Shown here piece by piece: positions 1 through 10,576 of a DNA stretch of 64,000 bases. Both the position numbers and the translations under genes were made by a program. How positions within the stretch are numbered: position 1 is the first letter of the stretch; every line of letters begins with the position of its first letter. This stretch comes from an uncultured Dehalococcoidia bacterium (GTDB lineage Bacteria > Chloroflexota > Dehalococcoidia > Lucifugimonadales > Lucifugimonadaceae). The notes beneath the pieces were generated by a model. The model ran no database searches. It was not told where the DNA came from and worked only from the letters and a program-made list of their open reading frames with translations. The DNA lies in contig CAJWWK010000001.1 of assembly GCA_913048295.1 (NCBI GenBank), positions 33,054-97,053 of the forward strand, read 5' to 3'.

Positions 1-2991
1 GTTACCCAGCGGGCGGTCCCTGCGGGCAGACGTACCAACATTTTCGAGACGACCCCCCTGCATTGCCGCATGCTGAGAATCGACCATCCGGTACTCAGGA
101 ATTCGGAGCTGGCAAAGATCAAGGCTTCGGATTTGCCGGGTGTGAAGGCCCGGACCATCTCAACTCTCTTCCCTGTCGCAGACGGCACCAAGGCGCTCGA
201 CGCAGCTCTCGACCGCATTCGAGAAGAGGCCAGCAAAGCGATCGAGGATGGTTTTACCCTGCTGATCCTGTCCGACCGCGGTGTGGACAGCGAGCACGCG
301 TACATCCCGTCACTACTGGCAACGGGTGCGGTCCATCACCACCTGATTCGAGAGCGCAACCGGGCACAGGCCGACATCATCGTAGAATCGGGTGAACCAC
401 GCGAGGCGCATCACTTTGCGACCCTGTTCGGCTACGGTGCATCGGCTGTTAACCCTTACCTTGCCCTCGAAACGATTGCCGGACTACGCATGCGCCCGAC
501 TGCCGAGGAGCGGATTCCGTTGCAGAACAAGGCGGAGGAAAACTTCCGCGAGGCTATCGAAGAAGGCGTGGTGAAGACGATGGCCAAGATGGGTATCTCT
601 ACCCTTCAGGGCTACATCGGTGCCCAGATTTTCGAGGCGCTCGGGCTTTCGCAGGAACTTGTAGACGAGTTCTTCACCTGGACTGTGTCGCGCATCAGCG
701 GTATCGGCACCCGGGAAGTTGCGCTCGATCTGCTCGCCAACCATTCGTACGCCTACTCGCCCGACAACATTCCCTCGAACCTCAAGTTGGACCTGGGCGG
801 TCTTTACCTGTGGCGGGCGACCGGTGAGCGCCACATGTGGAACCCGGACACGATTGCGCTTTTGCAGGACGCAGTTACGCGAAATGACGGCGACGTGTTC
901 AGGCAGTTCGCGGCGGCTTCGGACGATGAAGGCAACGAACACATCACGATCAGGAACATGCTGGAACCCGTTTTCGGTGATGAGATTCCGCTCGATGAGG
1001 TGGAGCCGGCCGAAATTATCGTTGAGCGTTTTGCAACCGGTGCGATTTCGCTCGGGTCGATCAGCCGCGAGGCCCACGAGACCCTGGCGGTGGCGACCAA
1101 CCGAATAAAGGCGCGTTCAAACACAGGTGAGGGCGGAGAGGACCCCGAGCGGTTCACTCTCGAAGCGAACGGCGATTCACGTTCGAGTGCCGTGAAGCAG
1201 GTCGCCTCTGGCCGGTTCGGGGTGACGACCAACTACCTGGTCAATGCACAGGACCTGCAGATCAAGATGGCGCAGGGTGCCAAGCCGGGTGAAGGTGGCG
1301 AAATTCCTGGACCAAAAATTTCGGACTATATCGCTTACATCAGGAAAACGACTCCCGGTGTCGAGTTGATATCTCCCCCGCCGCACCACGATATCTACTC
1401 GATTGAGGACCTCGCACAGCTCATACACGATCTTAAAAACGTCAACCCCGATTCACGTATTCACGTGAAGCTGGTTTCGGTGGCCGGTGTCGGAATCATT
1501 GCCGCCGGTGTTGCCAAGGGCAAGGGCGACGTGGTTTTGATTTCAGGCGACTCAGGTGGAACCGGGGCATCGCCGCTCAGTTCGATCCGCCATGCGGGCC
1601 TGCCGTGGGAGCTCGGGCTTGCCGAAACCCAGCAGGTGCTAGTTGCCAACGGCCTGCGTGATCGTATTGTCGTTCAGACAGACGGTCAGATGAAGACGCC
1701 GCGCGATGTTCTCATCGCGGCGTTGCTCGGTGCCGAGGAATGGGGCATCGCTACTGGAGCGCTGATCTCGATCGGTTGCATCATGTTGCGCAAGTGCCAC
1801 CTGAACACATGTTCAGTGGGTGTTGCGACGCAGGATCCCGAGTTGCGCAAGAGGTTCACCGGTACACCCGATGCGGTTGTGAACTACTTTATGTTCCTTG
1901 CCGAGGGTCTCCGCGAACTCATGGCAGAGATGGGTTTCCGGACGGTCAACGAGATGATCGGACGGGTCGACAAGCTGAAGGCGCGGGATGACATCGACCA
2001 CTGGAAGGCGAAGACGCTTGATCTTTCGCCCATCATCATGAAGCCGGAGGTAATGCCGGACGACCATCCGTACCAGCAGATGCTGCAGGACCACGGTCTC
2101 GATAAGGCGCTCGATAACAGGTTAATCGAGCTGGCACAGCCGGCAATCGAAAATGGCCAGAGTGTCACCGAAACCCTGGAGATCAAAAACGGCAATCGAA
2201 CTGTAGGGGCAGCTCTCAGTGGGGTTATAGCAAAGAAGACCGGTGAGGAAGGTCTGCCGGACGGCTCGATCAACTTCACGTTCCAGGGATCGGCCGGCCA
2301 GAGTTTTGGGGCCTGGCTGGTAAGCGGCGTGACATTCAAGGTCGAGGGCGATGCCAACGATTACTTCGGCAAGGGTCTATCGGGCGGGAGGTTGATTATT
2401 ACACCGCCCACAGGCAGTCCTTACGAGGCCGATGACAACATCCTAATTGGAAACGTTGCGCTGTACGGATCGACAGGCGGCGAGGTATATGTAAATGGAC
2501 TTGCGTGCGAGCGATTTGCAGTCCGTAACTCGGCGGCGACGGCCGTCGTGGAAGGTATCGGAGACCACGGCTGCGAGTACATGACTGGGGGGGTGGTGGC
2601 CGTCCTCGGCGAGGCCGGTCGCAACTTCGGGGCGGGTATGAGTGGCGGCGTTGCGTACGTGATCGATCCCGATGGGTCGTTCAAGAAGCATTTCAACAGT
2701 GCAATTGCCGACCTACTCGAAGTGACACCGGGTTCAGAGGACGACCGCGTGCTAAAAGGCATGATTCAGAAACATTTCGAATACACCGGCAGCAAGTTGG
2801 CCGAGAAGTTACTTGCCGATTGGCCGACAACAGTAAAGCAGTTCAAAAAGGTGTTCCCGAGAGACTACGCAAGGGTGTTGCGCAGGCGGGCTGCGGCGGC
2901 ATCTGCCGACGGCATAGGAAACGGAACTGGAGATATGCCTGGTTCCTCCGGATCCGCCGGCTCGAAAGAACAGGTCGGTAGTCGTGGGTAA
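1..2991 (+). CDS. gltB: Glutamate synthase large subunit (5' end lies outside the window)
   Basis: Frame is open from base 1; GltB motifs such as SRSSAVKQVASGRFGV, KPGEGGEIPGPKI, GTGASPLSSIRHAGLPWELGLAE and the C-terminal GXGXG-type region. Confidence 0.95.
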   Translation, partial: VTQRAVPAGRRTNIFETTPLHCRMLRIDHPVLRNSELAKIKASDLPGVKARTISTLFPVADGTKALDAALDRIREEASKAIEDGFTLLILSDRGVDSEHAYIPSLLATGAVHHHLIRERNRAQADIIVESGEPREAHHFATLFGYGASAVNPYLALETIAGLRMRPTAEERIPLQNKAEENFREAIEEGVVKTMAKMGISTLQGYIGAQIFEALGLSQELVDEFFTWTVSRISGIGTREVALDLLANHSYAYSPDNIPSNLKLDLGGLYLWRATGERHMWNPDTIALLQDAVTRNDGDVFRQFAAASDDEGNEHITIRNMLEPVFGDEIPLDEVEPAEIIVERFATGAISLGSISREAHETLAVATNRIKARSNTGEGGEDPERFTLEANGDSRSSAVKQVASGRFGVTTNYLVNAQDLQIKMAQGAKPGEGGEIPGPKISDYIAYIRKTTPGVELISPPPHHDIYSIEDLAQLIHDLKNVNPDSRIHVKLVSVAGVGIIAAGVAKGKGDVVLISGDSGGTGASPLSSIRHAGLPWELGLAETQQVLVANGLRDRIVVQTDGQMKTPRDVLIAALLGAEEWGIATGALISIGCIMLRKCHLNTCSVGVATQDPELRKRFTGTPDAVVNYFMFLAEGLRELMAEMGFRTVNEMIGRVDKLKARDDIDHWKAKTLDLSPIIMKPEVMPDDHPYQQMLQDHGLDKALDNRLIELAQPAIENGQSVTETLEIKNGNRTVGAALSGVIAKKTGEEGLPDGSINFTFQGSAGQSFGAWLVSGVTFKVEGDANDYFGKGLSGGRLIITPPTGSPYEADDNILIGNVALYGSTGGEVYVNGLACERFAVRNSAATAVVEGIGDHGCEYMTGGVVAVLGEAGRNFGAGMSGGVAYVIDPDGSFKKHFNSAIADLLEVTPGSEDDRVLKGMIQKHFEYTGSKLAEKLLADWPTTVKQFKKVFPRDYARVLRRRAAAASADGIGNGTGDMPGSSGSAGSKEQVGSRG

Positions 2992-4474
2992 AGTAACGGG
3001 ATTCATGGAGGCGAGTCGTCGGATTCCGGCACGGCGCGATAAGACCGCACGGACTGGCGACTGGCAGGAGGTGTACCTGGAGTGGGGCGATGGGGACGCA
3101 CGTCGCCAGGCGAGTCGATGCATGGACTGCGGGGTGCCGTTCTGCAATAGCGGGTGTCCGCTCGGAAACCTGATTCCGGAGTTCAACGATTTCCTCTACC
3201 ACGGTGACTGGGAAGAGGCCATTGAGCATCTGCACGCGACGAACAACTTCCCGGAGTTCACAGGCCGTATCTGCCCGGCCCCGTGCGAATCGTCATGCAC
3301 CCTTGCGATAAATTCGGAGCCGGTAACGATCGAAATGATCGAAAAGGCGATAGCGGACCGTGGCTGGCGCGAAGGCTGGATTAAGCCTGAACCGGCAGAA
3401 ATCAAAACCGGAAAGACGGTTGCCGTTGTGGGATCGGGGCCCGCGGGCCTGGCGGCCGCGCAACAACTGGCGCGGGCGGGGCACGCGGTCACTGTGTTTG
3501 AGCGTAACGAGTACATCGGCGGTCTGCTGTCGCTGGGTATTCCTGAGTTCAAACTTGAGAAGCGTTTCATCGAACGACGAGTCGAACAGATGCGTGCCGA
3601 GGGCATCGAATTCCTCGTGAACATCGATGTCGGAGTCGACATCGCGCACGATGAGTTGCTCGACGATTTCGAAGCCGTATGTCTTTCCGGTGGGTCGACC
3701 GTCCCGCGGGATTTGCCGATCGAGGGGCGCGATCTCAAGGGTGTCCATTTCGCAATGGAGTTCCTTACTCAACAAAACCGCAAATTGCGAGGCCGGGAGT
3801 TTTCACCCGAAGAGACCATCGATGTGAATGGCAAGAACGTGGTCATTATCGGTGGGGGTGACACCGGGGCCGACTGCCTGGGCACTGCGCATCGCCAGGG
3901 CGCTGCCAACATCATCCAGATGGAGATCATGCCGCGACCGTCGGAGACGCGCATCGACACCAACCCGTGGCCGCAGTGGGCAACGATATTCCGGACTTCG
4001 AGCGCCCATGAAGAGGGTGGTGACAGGGACTTCAACGTGACCACGAAGCGCTTCGTGGGCGACGACGAGGGCAATCTGAAGCTACTGGAATGTGCGCGTG
4101 TGGAGTGGGTCAAAGACGAAGAGAACGGGCGCTTCGAGATGAACGAAGTTCCGGGGAGTGAATTCACTATTGAGGCTGAAGCCGTCTTTCTTGCGATGGG
4201 TTTCATGCAGCCACAGCACGACGGTCTACTGGACGATCTCGGAGTTGAATATGACCCCCGAGGCAATGTCGCAGCCGATGGCACATTGAAAACCAACCTA
4301 GAAAAAGTGTTTGCGTGTGGCGATATGCAGCGGGGCCAATCGCTGGTAGTACATGCGATCGCCAGCGGACGTCGTTGCGCCCGGCAGATCGACATCTTCT
4401 TGATGGGAAGCTCTCGGCTACCTACTGTTAGTGATTATGCCCGTCCACCGGTCATGGCAACTGACGCCAGGTAG
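2984..4474 (+). CDS. gltD: Glutamate synthase small subunit
   Basis: RCMDCGVPFCNSGCPLGNLIPEFND, GSGPAGLAAAQQLARAGHAVTVFE; GTG start overlaps the gltB end by 8 bp. Confidence 0.95.
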   Translation: MGKVTGFMEASRRIPARRDKTARTGDWQEVYLEWGDGDARRQASRCMDCGVPFCNSGCPLGNLIPEFNDFLYHGDWEEAIEHLHATNNFPEFTGRICPAPCESSCTLAINSEPVTIEMIEKAIADRGWREGWIKPEPAEIKTGKTVAVVGSGPAGLAAAQQLARAGHAVTVFERNEYIGGLLSLGIPEFKLEKRFIERRVEQMRAEGIEFLVNIDVGVDIAHDELLDDFEAVCLSGGSTVPRDLPIEGRDLKGVHFAMEFLTQQNRKLRGREFSPEETIDVNGKNVVIIGGGDTGADCLGTAHRQGAANIIQMEIMPRPSETRIDTNPWPQWATIFRTSSAHEEGGDRDFNVTTKRFVGDDEGNLKLLECARVEWVKDEENGRFEMNEVPGSEFTIEAEAVFLAMGFMQPQHDGLLDDLGVEYDPRGNVAADGTLKTNLEKVFACGDMQRGQSLVVHAIASGRRCARQIDIFLMGSSRLPTVSDYARPPVMATDAR

Positions 4475-4508
4475 TGGCAACCAGTATCGGCGATAGAATC
4501 AGATCACT

Positions 4509-6290
4509 ATGACTTCCGATGTCGGCAGTTCGGCTCCGACGGGCACAATTCGAGTAGCGGCAGCCCAGATAAACACCGCGGTTGGCGATATCGATGGCAA
4601 TGCGCGGCTGATCGAGAAGTGGATAGGGCTGGCCGAGGAGCAGGGTGCCGATCTCGTCGCCTTCCCTGAACTGACAATAACCGGTTATCCGCCTGAAGAC
4701 CTCGTCCTCTACGACAACTTCATTGCCGCGAACAGGGCGGCGCTTGGCCAGGTCGCCTTGTTGGTTGGTGACATCGTGGCACTGGTCGGATTCGTGGAGT
4801 CCGAAGATGGCAAGCTATTCAATTCTGCTGCCGTGTTGCACCAGCGGAAAATCGTCGCTACCTATCGGAAAATCCACCTTCCAAACTACGGTGTGTTCGA
4901 TGAGCGTCGTTACTTCACCGCCGGGGACGAATGCCCGGTACTCTCGATCCGCGGGATAAAGATTGGCGTCAACGTTTGTGAGGACATCTGGGAACCGGTC
5001 GGACCGTCGGAAGTTCAATGTGCTGCCGGTGCACAAATCATCGTCAACCTGAACGCTTCCCCTTACGAATCGGGCAAGCAGGGACACCGGGTCGAGATTG
5101 TGACCGGGCTTTCCCACCGCAATCGCGTATACACGCTATACGTAAACCAGGTCGGGGGCCAGGACGAGTTGGTGTTCGATGGCGGGAGCATGCTTGCCGG
5201 CCCGAGCGGGGAATTGATCGGCACGGCTGCCCGATTTGAAGAATCGATGCTGGTTGCCGATATCGACACCGGTTCGCTTGAGAACTTGCGGCTGAACCAC
5301 CAGGCCCAGGCAGTTCCGCAGGACGTGCTTGATGGAATTGCTGTGGCGAGCGTGGTTGAGTTGGATGTCCCCCTACCGGCAAGAAGGCCACGACTTCCCG
5401 AGCTTTCGATCCACCGGCTGGACCGGCTCGAGGCTGTGTACCGGGCCCTGATCATGGGGACCGCCGACTATTTGAAGAAGACCGGATTCGGGAAAGTGGC
5501 GATAGCGGTATCGGGAGGCATCGATTCGGCACTGGTCACCGCGATTGCCGTCGATGCGATAGGCGCAGAGAACGTTGTCGGGGTTGCCCTTCCGTCGCGG
5601 TATTCATCTGAAGGCAGCGTCGTCGATGCGGAAGAACTGTGTTCTCGCCTGGGTGTTGAATTGTGGAGGATTCCGATCGAGCCGGGTCACGGAGCGTTCG
5701 AAGAGATGTTGTGCGAGGCGTTCGACGGCACCGAGCCAGGCCTGTCGGAGGAAAATATGCAGGCCCGCATCCGCGGAAACCTGATGATGTCGATAGCCAA
5801 CAAGTTTGGCTGGCTGGTGATGACCACGGGCAACAAATCGGAAATGGCGATCGGGTACGCGACTCTGTACGGCGACATGGCGGGCGCGTACGCGGTGATC
5901 AAAGACGTGCCGAAAACGCTGGTCTACGAACTTTGCGACCACCGCAACAGGCGGGGTCCGGGGTCGCCTATCCCGCGGGCAATCTTCGATAAGCCGCCAA
6001 GTGCGGAACTGCGGTCCGGCCAGATCGATGAGGACACCCTGCCGCCGTACGACCAGCTGGACCGCATCATTCACATGTATATCGAAGAGCGGATGTCGCC
6101 TGACCTGGTCGTGCAAAAAGAGCAGGCGCTATCAGAGGGCGGCGCGACCGAAGCGACTGTGCGCCGGGTAGTTCGTCTCATAGACATCAACGAATACAAG
6201 CGGCGACAATCGCCACCAGGGGTAAAAATTACGGGACTCGCGTTCGGAAAGGACCGCCGCCTGCCGATAGCCTCAGGCTGGCAGAGGTAG
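4509..6290 (+). CDS. nadE: Glutamine-dependent NAD+ synthetase
   Basis: N-terminal nitrilase-like glutaminase (FPELTITGYPPEDL, NVCEDIW) plus synthetase SGGIDSAL and TTGNKSEMAIGYATLYGDMAG. Confidence 0.95.
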   Translation: MTSDVGSSAPTGTIRVAAAQINTAVGDIDGNARLIEKWIGLAEEQGADLVAFPELTITGYPPEDLVLYDNFIAANRAALGQVALLVGDIVALVGFVESEDGKLFNSAAVLHQRKIVATYRKIHLPNYGVFDERRYFTAGDECPVLSIRGIKIGVNVCEDIWEPVGPSEVQCAAGAQIIVNLNASPYESGKQGHRVEIVTGLSHRNRVYTLYVNQVGGQDELVFDGGSMLAGPSGELIGTAARFEESMLVADIDTGSLENLRLNHQAQAVPQDVLDGIAVASVVELDVPLPARRPRLPELSIHRLDRLEAVYRALIMGTADYLKKTGFGKVAIAVSGGIDSALVTAIAVDAIGAENVVGVALPSRYSSEGSVVDAEELCSRLGVELWRIPIEPGHGAFEEMLCEAFDGTEPGLSEENMQARIRGNLMMSIANKFGWLVMTTGNKSEMAIGYATLYGDMAGAYAVIKDVPKTLVYELCDHRNRRGPGSPIPRAIFDKPPSAELRSGQIDEDTLPPYDQLDRIIHMYIEERMSPDLVVQKEQALSEGGATEATVRRVVRLIDINEYKRRQSPPGVKITGLAFGKDRRLPIASGWQR

Positions 6291-6527
6291 TGATATTTGA
6301 TGGGTGGACCGGCATGTGGGGAGAGTAATCCTGAACTGTGTACGCACGGTTGGGAGATTGGATTCATTCCGATCCACAAAATTGATTCACATTGACCCGG
6401 TAGGTTAGATGACACTTATTCACTAACTTGATAGGGCTCGATTCCGGGCCCGGAGTAACTGGTCCCCATCCCTGCGTTATCTGTTTTTCGCCACTATCGG
6501 GTACACGGTCCAGACGAAAAGATCATC

Positions 6528-7904
6528 ATGAAACTGCCACACAAACTCAAGAACTTCCTGATGGGCGGGCTGGCCGCGCTGACCCTGGTGGTGGCTGTCG
6601 CGTGCAGCGGTGCAGCAGACACGGTCGATTCGACGGTATTCACACCGCCCACGACCGAGCAGGTCTCAGACAACGGCGATTCTCCCGATATCAAATCCAC
6701 CGGTGTCACCCCGTCCAGCGAGATTGAATCTTTCGGTTCAGAACCGAGTACCTCAACGAAATCGAGTGTGGCAGATGACCCTGGCGACACGATAGAGGCG
6801 ATATTTGATGAATACGAGGTTAGCGAACCTACGGGCGACGCGTTGCAGGAGTTGGTGCCTGAAGTGGACTCTCCCGAAGTTGCGCCGGAAGTAACTCCCG
6901 AAGTGATGATCAGCGAACTCACGTTTGCTGAAATAGTTGCGGCCCAGGGCGACCACCTGGCCGACCTGTATGAGCAGGCCGTCCAATCGATCGTATTTAT
7001 ACGTGCCAGCACGTCGCAGGCCGAGGGCTCGGGATCGGGCTTTGTGTGGGATACCGACGGACATGTCGTCACGAATTACCATGTTGTGCAGGGTGCATCT
7101 TCTCTGACCGCCAAGTTCTTCAACGGTCGTGAATATACGGCCAGCATCGTGGCATTCGACCTCGATGCCGACCTGGCTGTCATCAAGCTTGAAAAAGTCG
7201 AGCACGAACTCGTTCCGATCGCCATTGGCAACTCGTCCGATCTTCGGCCAGGCGAGATGGCCATTGCACTTGGCAACCCTTTCGGTGAGGAATTCACGAT
7301 GACCACAGGCATCGTAAGTGCGGTCAGTCGGACTCTCAGGAGCGGCTTCTCGCTCTACAGCATTCCTGCAGTTGTGCAGACCGACGCTGCAATCAACCCG
7401 GGGAACTCCGGTGGTCCGTTGCTCGACATGAACGGAGCCGTGATCGGTGTGAACACGCAGATCAGGAGCGACTCTCGCCAGAATTCCGGTGTTGGGTTCG
7501 CAGTTCCTGTTGATCTTGTGAAGCGCGTGGTCCCTTCGTTGATCGAAAACGGTCGTCACGAGTACTCGCTGATGGGGATCAGTGGCGACGAAGTGAACAT
7601 TGGGATTCGCAGCGATGCCAGACTTCCCGGTGACGTAACGGGTGCGTATGTGATCAGGGTTACGCCGGGCGGGCCTGCCGATCAGGCCGGGATCCGGGAA
7701 GACTCGGGTTCTGCAGGCATTGAAAACTGGGACGGTGACGTAATCGTTTCGATCGATTCCATCAGGATGTCGTCGATGGACGACCTGATTGCCTACCTGG
7801 CCCTGAACACGGCTCCAGACGACGAAATAGTTGTTGGGATATTCCGGGACGGTGTCGAGATCGCAATCCCGATGACGCTCGGGGCCAGGCCCGCGACGTC
7901 CTGA
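6528..7904 (+). CDS. HtrA/DegP-like trypsin-fold serine protease with C-terminal PDZ domain, probable lipoprotein
   Basis: Lipobox VVAVACSG; catalytic regions TNYHVV, DADLAVIK, NPGNSGGPLLD; PDZ-like C-terminus. Confidence 0.9.
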   Translation: MKLPHKLKNFLMGGLAALTLVVAVACSGAADTVDSTVFTPPTTEQVSDNGDSPDIKSTGVTPSSEIESFGSEPSTSTKSSVADDPGDTIEAIFDEYEVSEPTGDALQELVPEVDSPEVAPEVTPEVMISELTFAEIVAAQGDHLADLYEQAVQSIVFIRASTSQAEGSGSGFVWDTDGHVVTNYHVVQGASSLTAKFFNGREYTASIVAFDLDADLAVIKLEKVEHELVPIAIGNSSDLRPGEMAIALGNPFGEEFTMTTGIVSAVSRTLRSGFSLYSIPAVVQTDAAINPGNSGGPLLDMNGAVIGVNTQIRSDSRQNSGVGFAVPVDLVKRVVPSLIENGRHEYSLMGISGDEVNIGIRSDARLPGDVTGAYVIRVTPGGPADQAGIREDSGSAGIENWDGDVIVSIDSIRMSSMDDLIAYLALNTAPDDEIVVGIFRDGVEIAIPMTLGARPATS

Positions 7905-7933
7905 TCATCCAATAAACGCGTACCTGTACGTGA

Positions 7934-7962
7934 GAAGCCCCGGTCGTCACTACCGGGGCTTC
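7934..7962 (+). terminator. Perfect 10-bp inverted repeat after the protease gene (gaagccccgg-tcgtcacta-ccggggcttc), no U-tract
   Basis: Inverted repeat read directly; 30 bp past the stop codon. Confidence 0.55.
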
Positions 7963-8220
7963 GCTGGTCTCAGTGCGGATTGAGGATGGATTGGAAGCCG
8001 GGATGAAATATATGAGCAGTTTAGTCAGTTTCTCCCTAACGGCAATCAATCACGAAACCGTCGTTACTAATTGTTTCAAGGACTTTACTGAATCCTCACC
8101 TACGGGGGCTGTTCACAGACATTAATATGAGTAAGTTGAATATGGCGATTGTGATGTCGTATGCATCGCATATCGTGTAACAAATGCCAACCTAAGAATC
8201 ACTATCGCAGGTGGGGAAAA

Positions 8221-9111
8221 ATGAATATCGCGGAGCTTGAGGCCCTGAAAGCGGTGGCCGAAACTGGAAGTTTCACACGTGCGGCAAACCACCTCGGGAT
8301 GAGCCAACCTGGACTGAGCCGGCAGATCCAACGACTCGAACGAGAATTGGGAACTCGATTACTTGAGAGGCGCGGTACCGGTGCGATACTGACCGATGCC
8401 GGGCGCGAATCCATGAATTTCGCGATCCGCACGATATCTGACTTCGACGCACTCGTGTCTCGGTTCGGACCCGATCCGTCAGCGCTCACCGGGGTCATCA
8501 GGATTGTTGCGAGCACCACTCCAGCCGAGTATTTAATTCCAGGTCTGGTGGCAGAGTTTACTGGTGATCGCACTGGTATATCTGTGGAAGTATTGGTTAC
8601 CGACTCAGCACAGGTTGCGCGGATGCTTGGCGATCGCCAGGCCGATCTTGGACTTTCGGGCATGCCGTCAACGTCTGTCGGGTTCTCGGCGATTTCGGTT
8701 GGTAGGGACGAGGTAGTTCTTGCGGTATCGAATGAACATCGGTTTGCAGATCAACGTTCAATTACGATCGACCAACTGCGAGGCGAGAACATCATCGAGC
8801 GTGAGGGTGGTTCAGGAACCTGGCAGACAGTAGTCCAGGCCCTTTCTTCGACAGGAGTGGAACTACCTGAGCATAAAGTGTCGATGACCCTTGGAAGCAC
8901 GCAGGCCGTGATCGCTGCGGTCGCGCAGCACCTGGGCATAGGGTTCGTTACCGTGCAGGCGGCAAACAGTCGGCCCGACGAAGTAACCGCGGTGCGAATC
9001 GACGGTCTCTCGCTCGAACGGGACCTAAACCTTGTATTCGAAACAGACCGGGTGCGTGCTCGTCACACACAGGCCTTCATCGACTTTGTACAGAACAGGT
9101 CCGAGTCCTAG
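8221..9111 (+). CDS. LysR-family transcriptional regulator
   Basis: MNIAELEALKAVAETGSFTRAANHLGMSQPGLSRQIQRLERELGTRLLER HTH; start at 8221 preferred over 8161 because of the upstream purine-rich aggtgggg. Confidence 0.9.
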   Translation: MNIAELEALKAVAETGSFTRAANHLGMSQPGLSRQIQRLERELGTRLLERRGTGAILTDAGRESMNFAIRTISDFDALVSRFGPDPSALTGVIRIVASTTPAEYLIPGLVAEFTGDRTGISVEVLVTDSAQVARMLGDRQADLGLSGMPSTSVGFSAISVGRDEVVLAVSNEHRFADQRSITIDQLRGENIIEREGGSGTWQTVVQALSSTGVELPEHKVSMTLGSTQAVIAAVAQHLGIGFVTVQAANSRPDEVTAVRIDGLSLERDLNLVFETDRVRARHTQAFIDFVQNRSES

Positions 9112-9179
9112 TTTCTTTTCCTGCCGCGACAGTACCTCTGGGAGAACGATATTGTTGTGCCAGAGGGCTGTTGCAGTTT

Positions 9180-9195
9180 TAGAACGCTTGTGCTA
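9180..9195. promoter_or_regulatory. Candidate SOS/LexA operator upstream of recA (TAGAACGCTTGTGCTA)
   Basis: Imperfect palindrome; nearly identical to 48582-48597; located ahead of recA. Confidence 0.65.
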
Positions 9196-9266
9196 ATCTG
9201 CGCCTCTATGCAGGTTGCTCGGGCCTGCAAGTCCGACCGATAACTAGCGTATAAGGAAGAGCGACG

Positions 9267-10358
9267 TTGGCTGTTAAGAAAGCACAGGCAAAGGCCTCCG
9301 TTAACGGGACCGTTAGCGATCGAGATAAGACCCTTGAGCTGGCGCTCGCACAGATCGAGAAGGCATTCGGGCGCGGTGCCGTGATGCGGCTCGGGGAGTC
9401 GGGGGCACTTAGCAAGATCAACTCGATTCCGACCGGTTCGCTTGCCCTGGATTTGGCGCTCGGGGTCGGTGGCCTTCCACGGGGTCGTATAATCGAGATT
9501 TTCGGTGCTGAATCTGCTGGTAAATCGACGCTGGCAATGTCGGTTATCGCCGAGGCCCAGGCTGCCGGTGGTCAGGCTGCGTTCATCGATGTTGAGCACG
9601 CCATGGATCCGACTTACGCCCGTGTGCTGGGTGTCGATATCGATAAGCTCCTTATTTCACAGCCCGATTCGGCAGAGCAGGCTCTTGAAATCACTGAGTA
9701 CCTCATCCGCAGCGGTGCGCTTGACATCATCGTTCTGGACAGCGTTGCCGCACTTGTTCCACTTGCGGAGCTGGAAGGTGACATGGGCGATATGCAGATC
9801 GGTCTGCAGGCGCGGATCATGTCGAAGGCATTGCGCAAGCTCACCGCGATAATTCACAAGACTGACACGGTCTGCATTTTCATCAACCAGCTCCGTGAAA
9901 AAGTTGGAGTGGTTTTTGGTAGTCCCGAGGTCACGCCAGGCGGGCGGGCGCTGAAGTTCTACAGCTCGGTCCGCATCGATCTCAGGAGGGTCGAAGCGAT
10001 CAAGCTTGGACAGGAGATTATCGGCAACCGCGTGCGAGCGAGGGTAGTAAAGAACAAGGTTGCGCCCCCGTTCCGGAAGGCTGAAATAGAGATCCTCTTC
10101 GACTCCGGCATTAGCAAGGAAGGCAGCCTGATCGACCTCGGTACCGAGAATGGCACCATCAAGAAGAGCGGGTCATTCTATTCGTATGGTGACGTCCGGC
10201 TCGGCCAGGGCCGTGAAGCGACACGTCAGTTCCTGAAGGCAAATACTGACATTCGGGATCAAATCGAGGCCCGAATTCGCAGCGGCGAAAAAGAAACGGC
10301 GGATCCCGTCGGTGCCGCTCCGGATGGCGGAACCGCTGAGGCATCTACGCCGAGTTGA
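9267..10358 (+). CDS. recA: Recombinase RecA
   Basis: [52 protein letters not shown] start. Confidence 0.97.
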   Translation: MAVKKAQAKASVNGTVSDRDKTLELALAQIEKAFGRGAVMRLGESGALSKINSIPTGSLALDLALGVGGLPRGRIIEIFGAESAGKSTLAMSVIAEAQAAGGQAAFIDVEHAMDPTYARVLGVDIDKLLISQPDSAEQALEITEYLIRSGALDIIVLDSVAALVPLAELEGDMGDMQIGLQARIMSKALRKLTAIIHKTDTVCIFINQLREKVGVVFGSPEVTPGGRALKFYSSVRIDLRRVEAIKLGQEIIGNRVRARVVKNKVAPPFRKAEIEILFDSGISKEGSLIDLGTENGTIKKSGSFYSYGDVRLGQGREATRQFLKANTDIRDQIEARIRSGEKETADPVGAAPDGGTAEASTPS

Positions 10359-10576
10359 CCTCGATAGATCAGCGTGGGCCGACTGGCACTCCCTGTCATA
10401 GCAATATCTTCAGCCTCCGGCGGAGTACGCGCTTGCGTCCGGGCGTTTCGATTACGCCCCGTGATTAACGCCTTCCCGGCGACAGGCGATAAGTCAGATA
10501 AACTTGATGCCAGGAATAGCCCGTTGTTTTTTCCCTGTTGATTATCTGACGGCCGGGTTGTTCCGACCGGAATCAA

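Noticed and set aside
6753-7559. 268-aa minus-strand ORF opposite the HtrA-like protease
   Set aside because: Antisense shadow of a well-supported gene.
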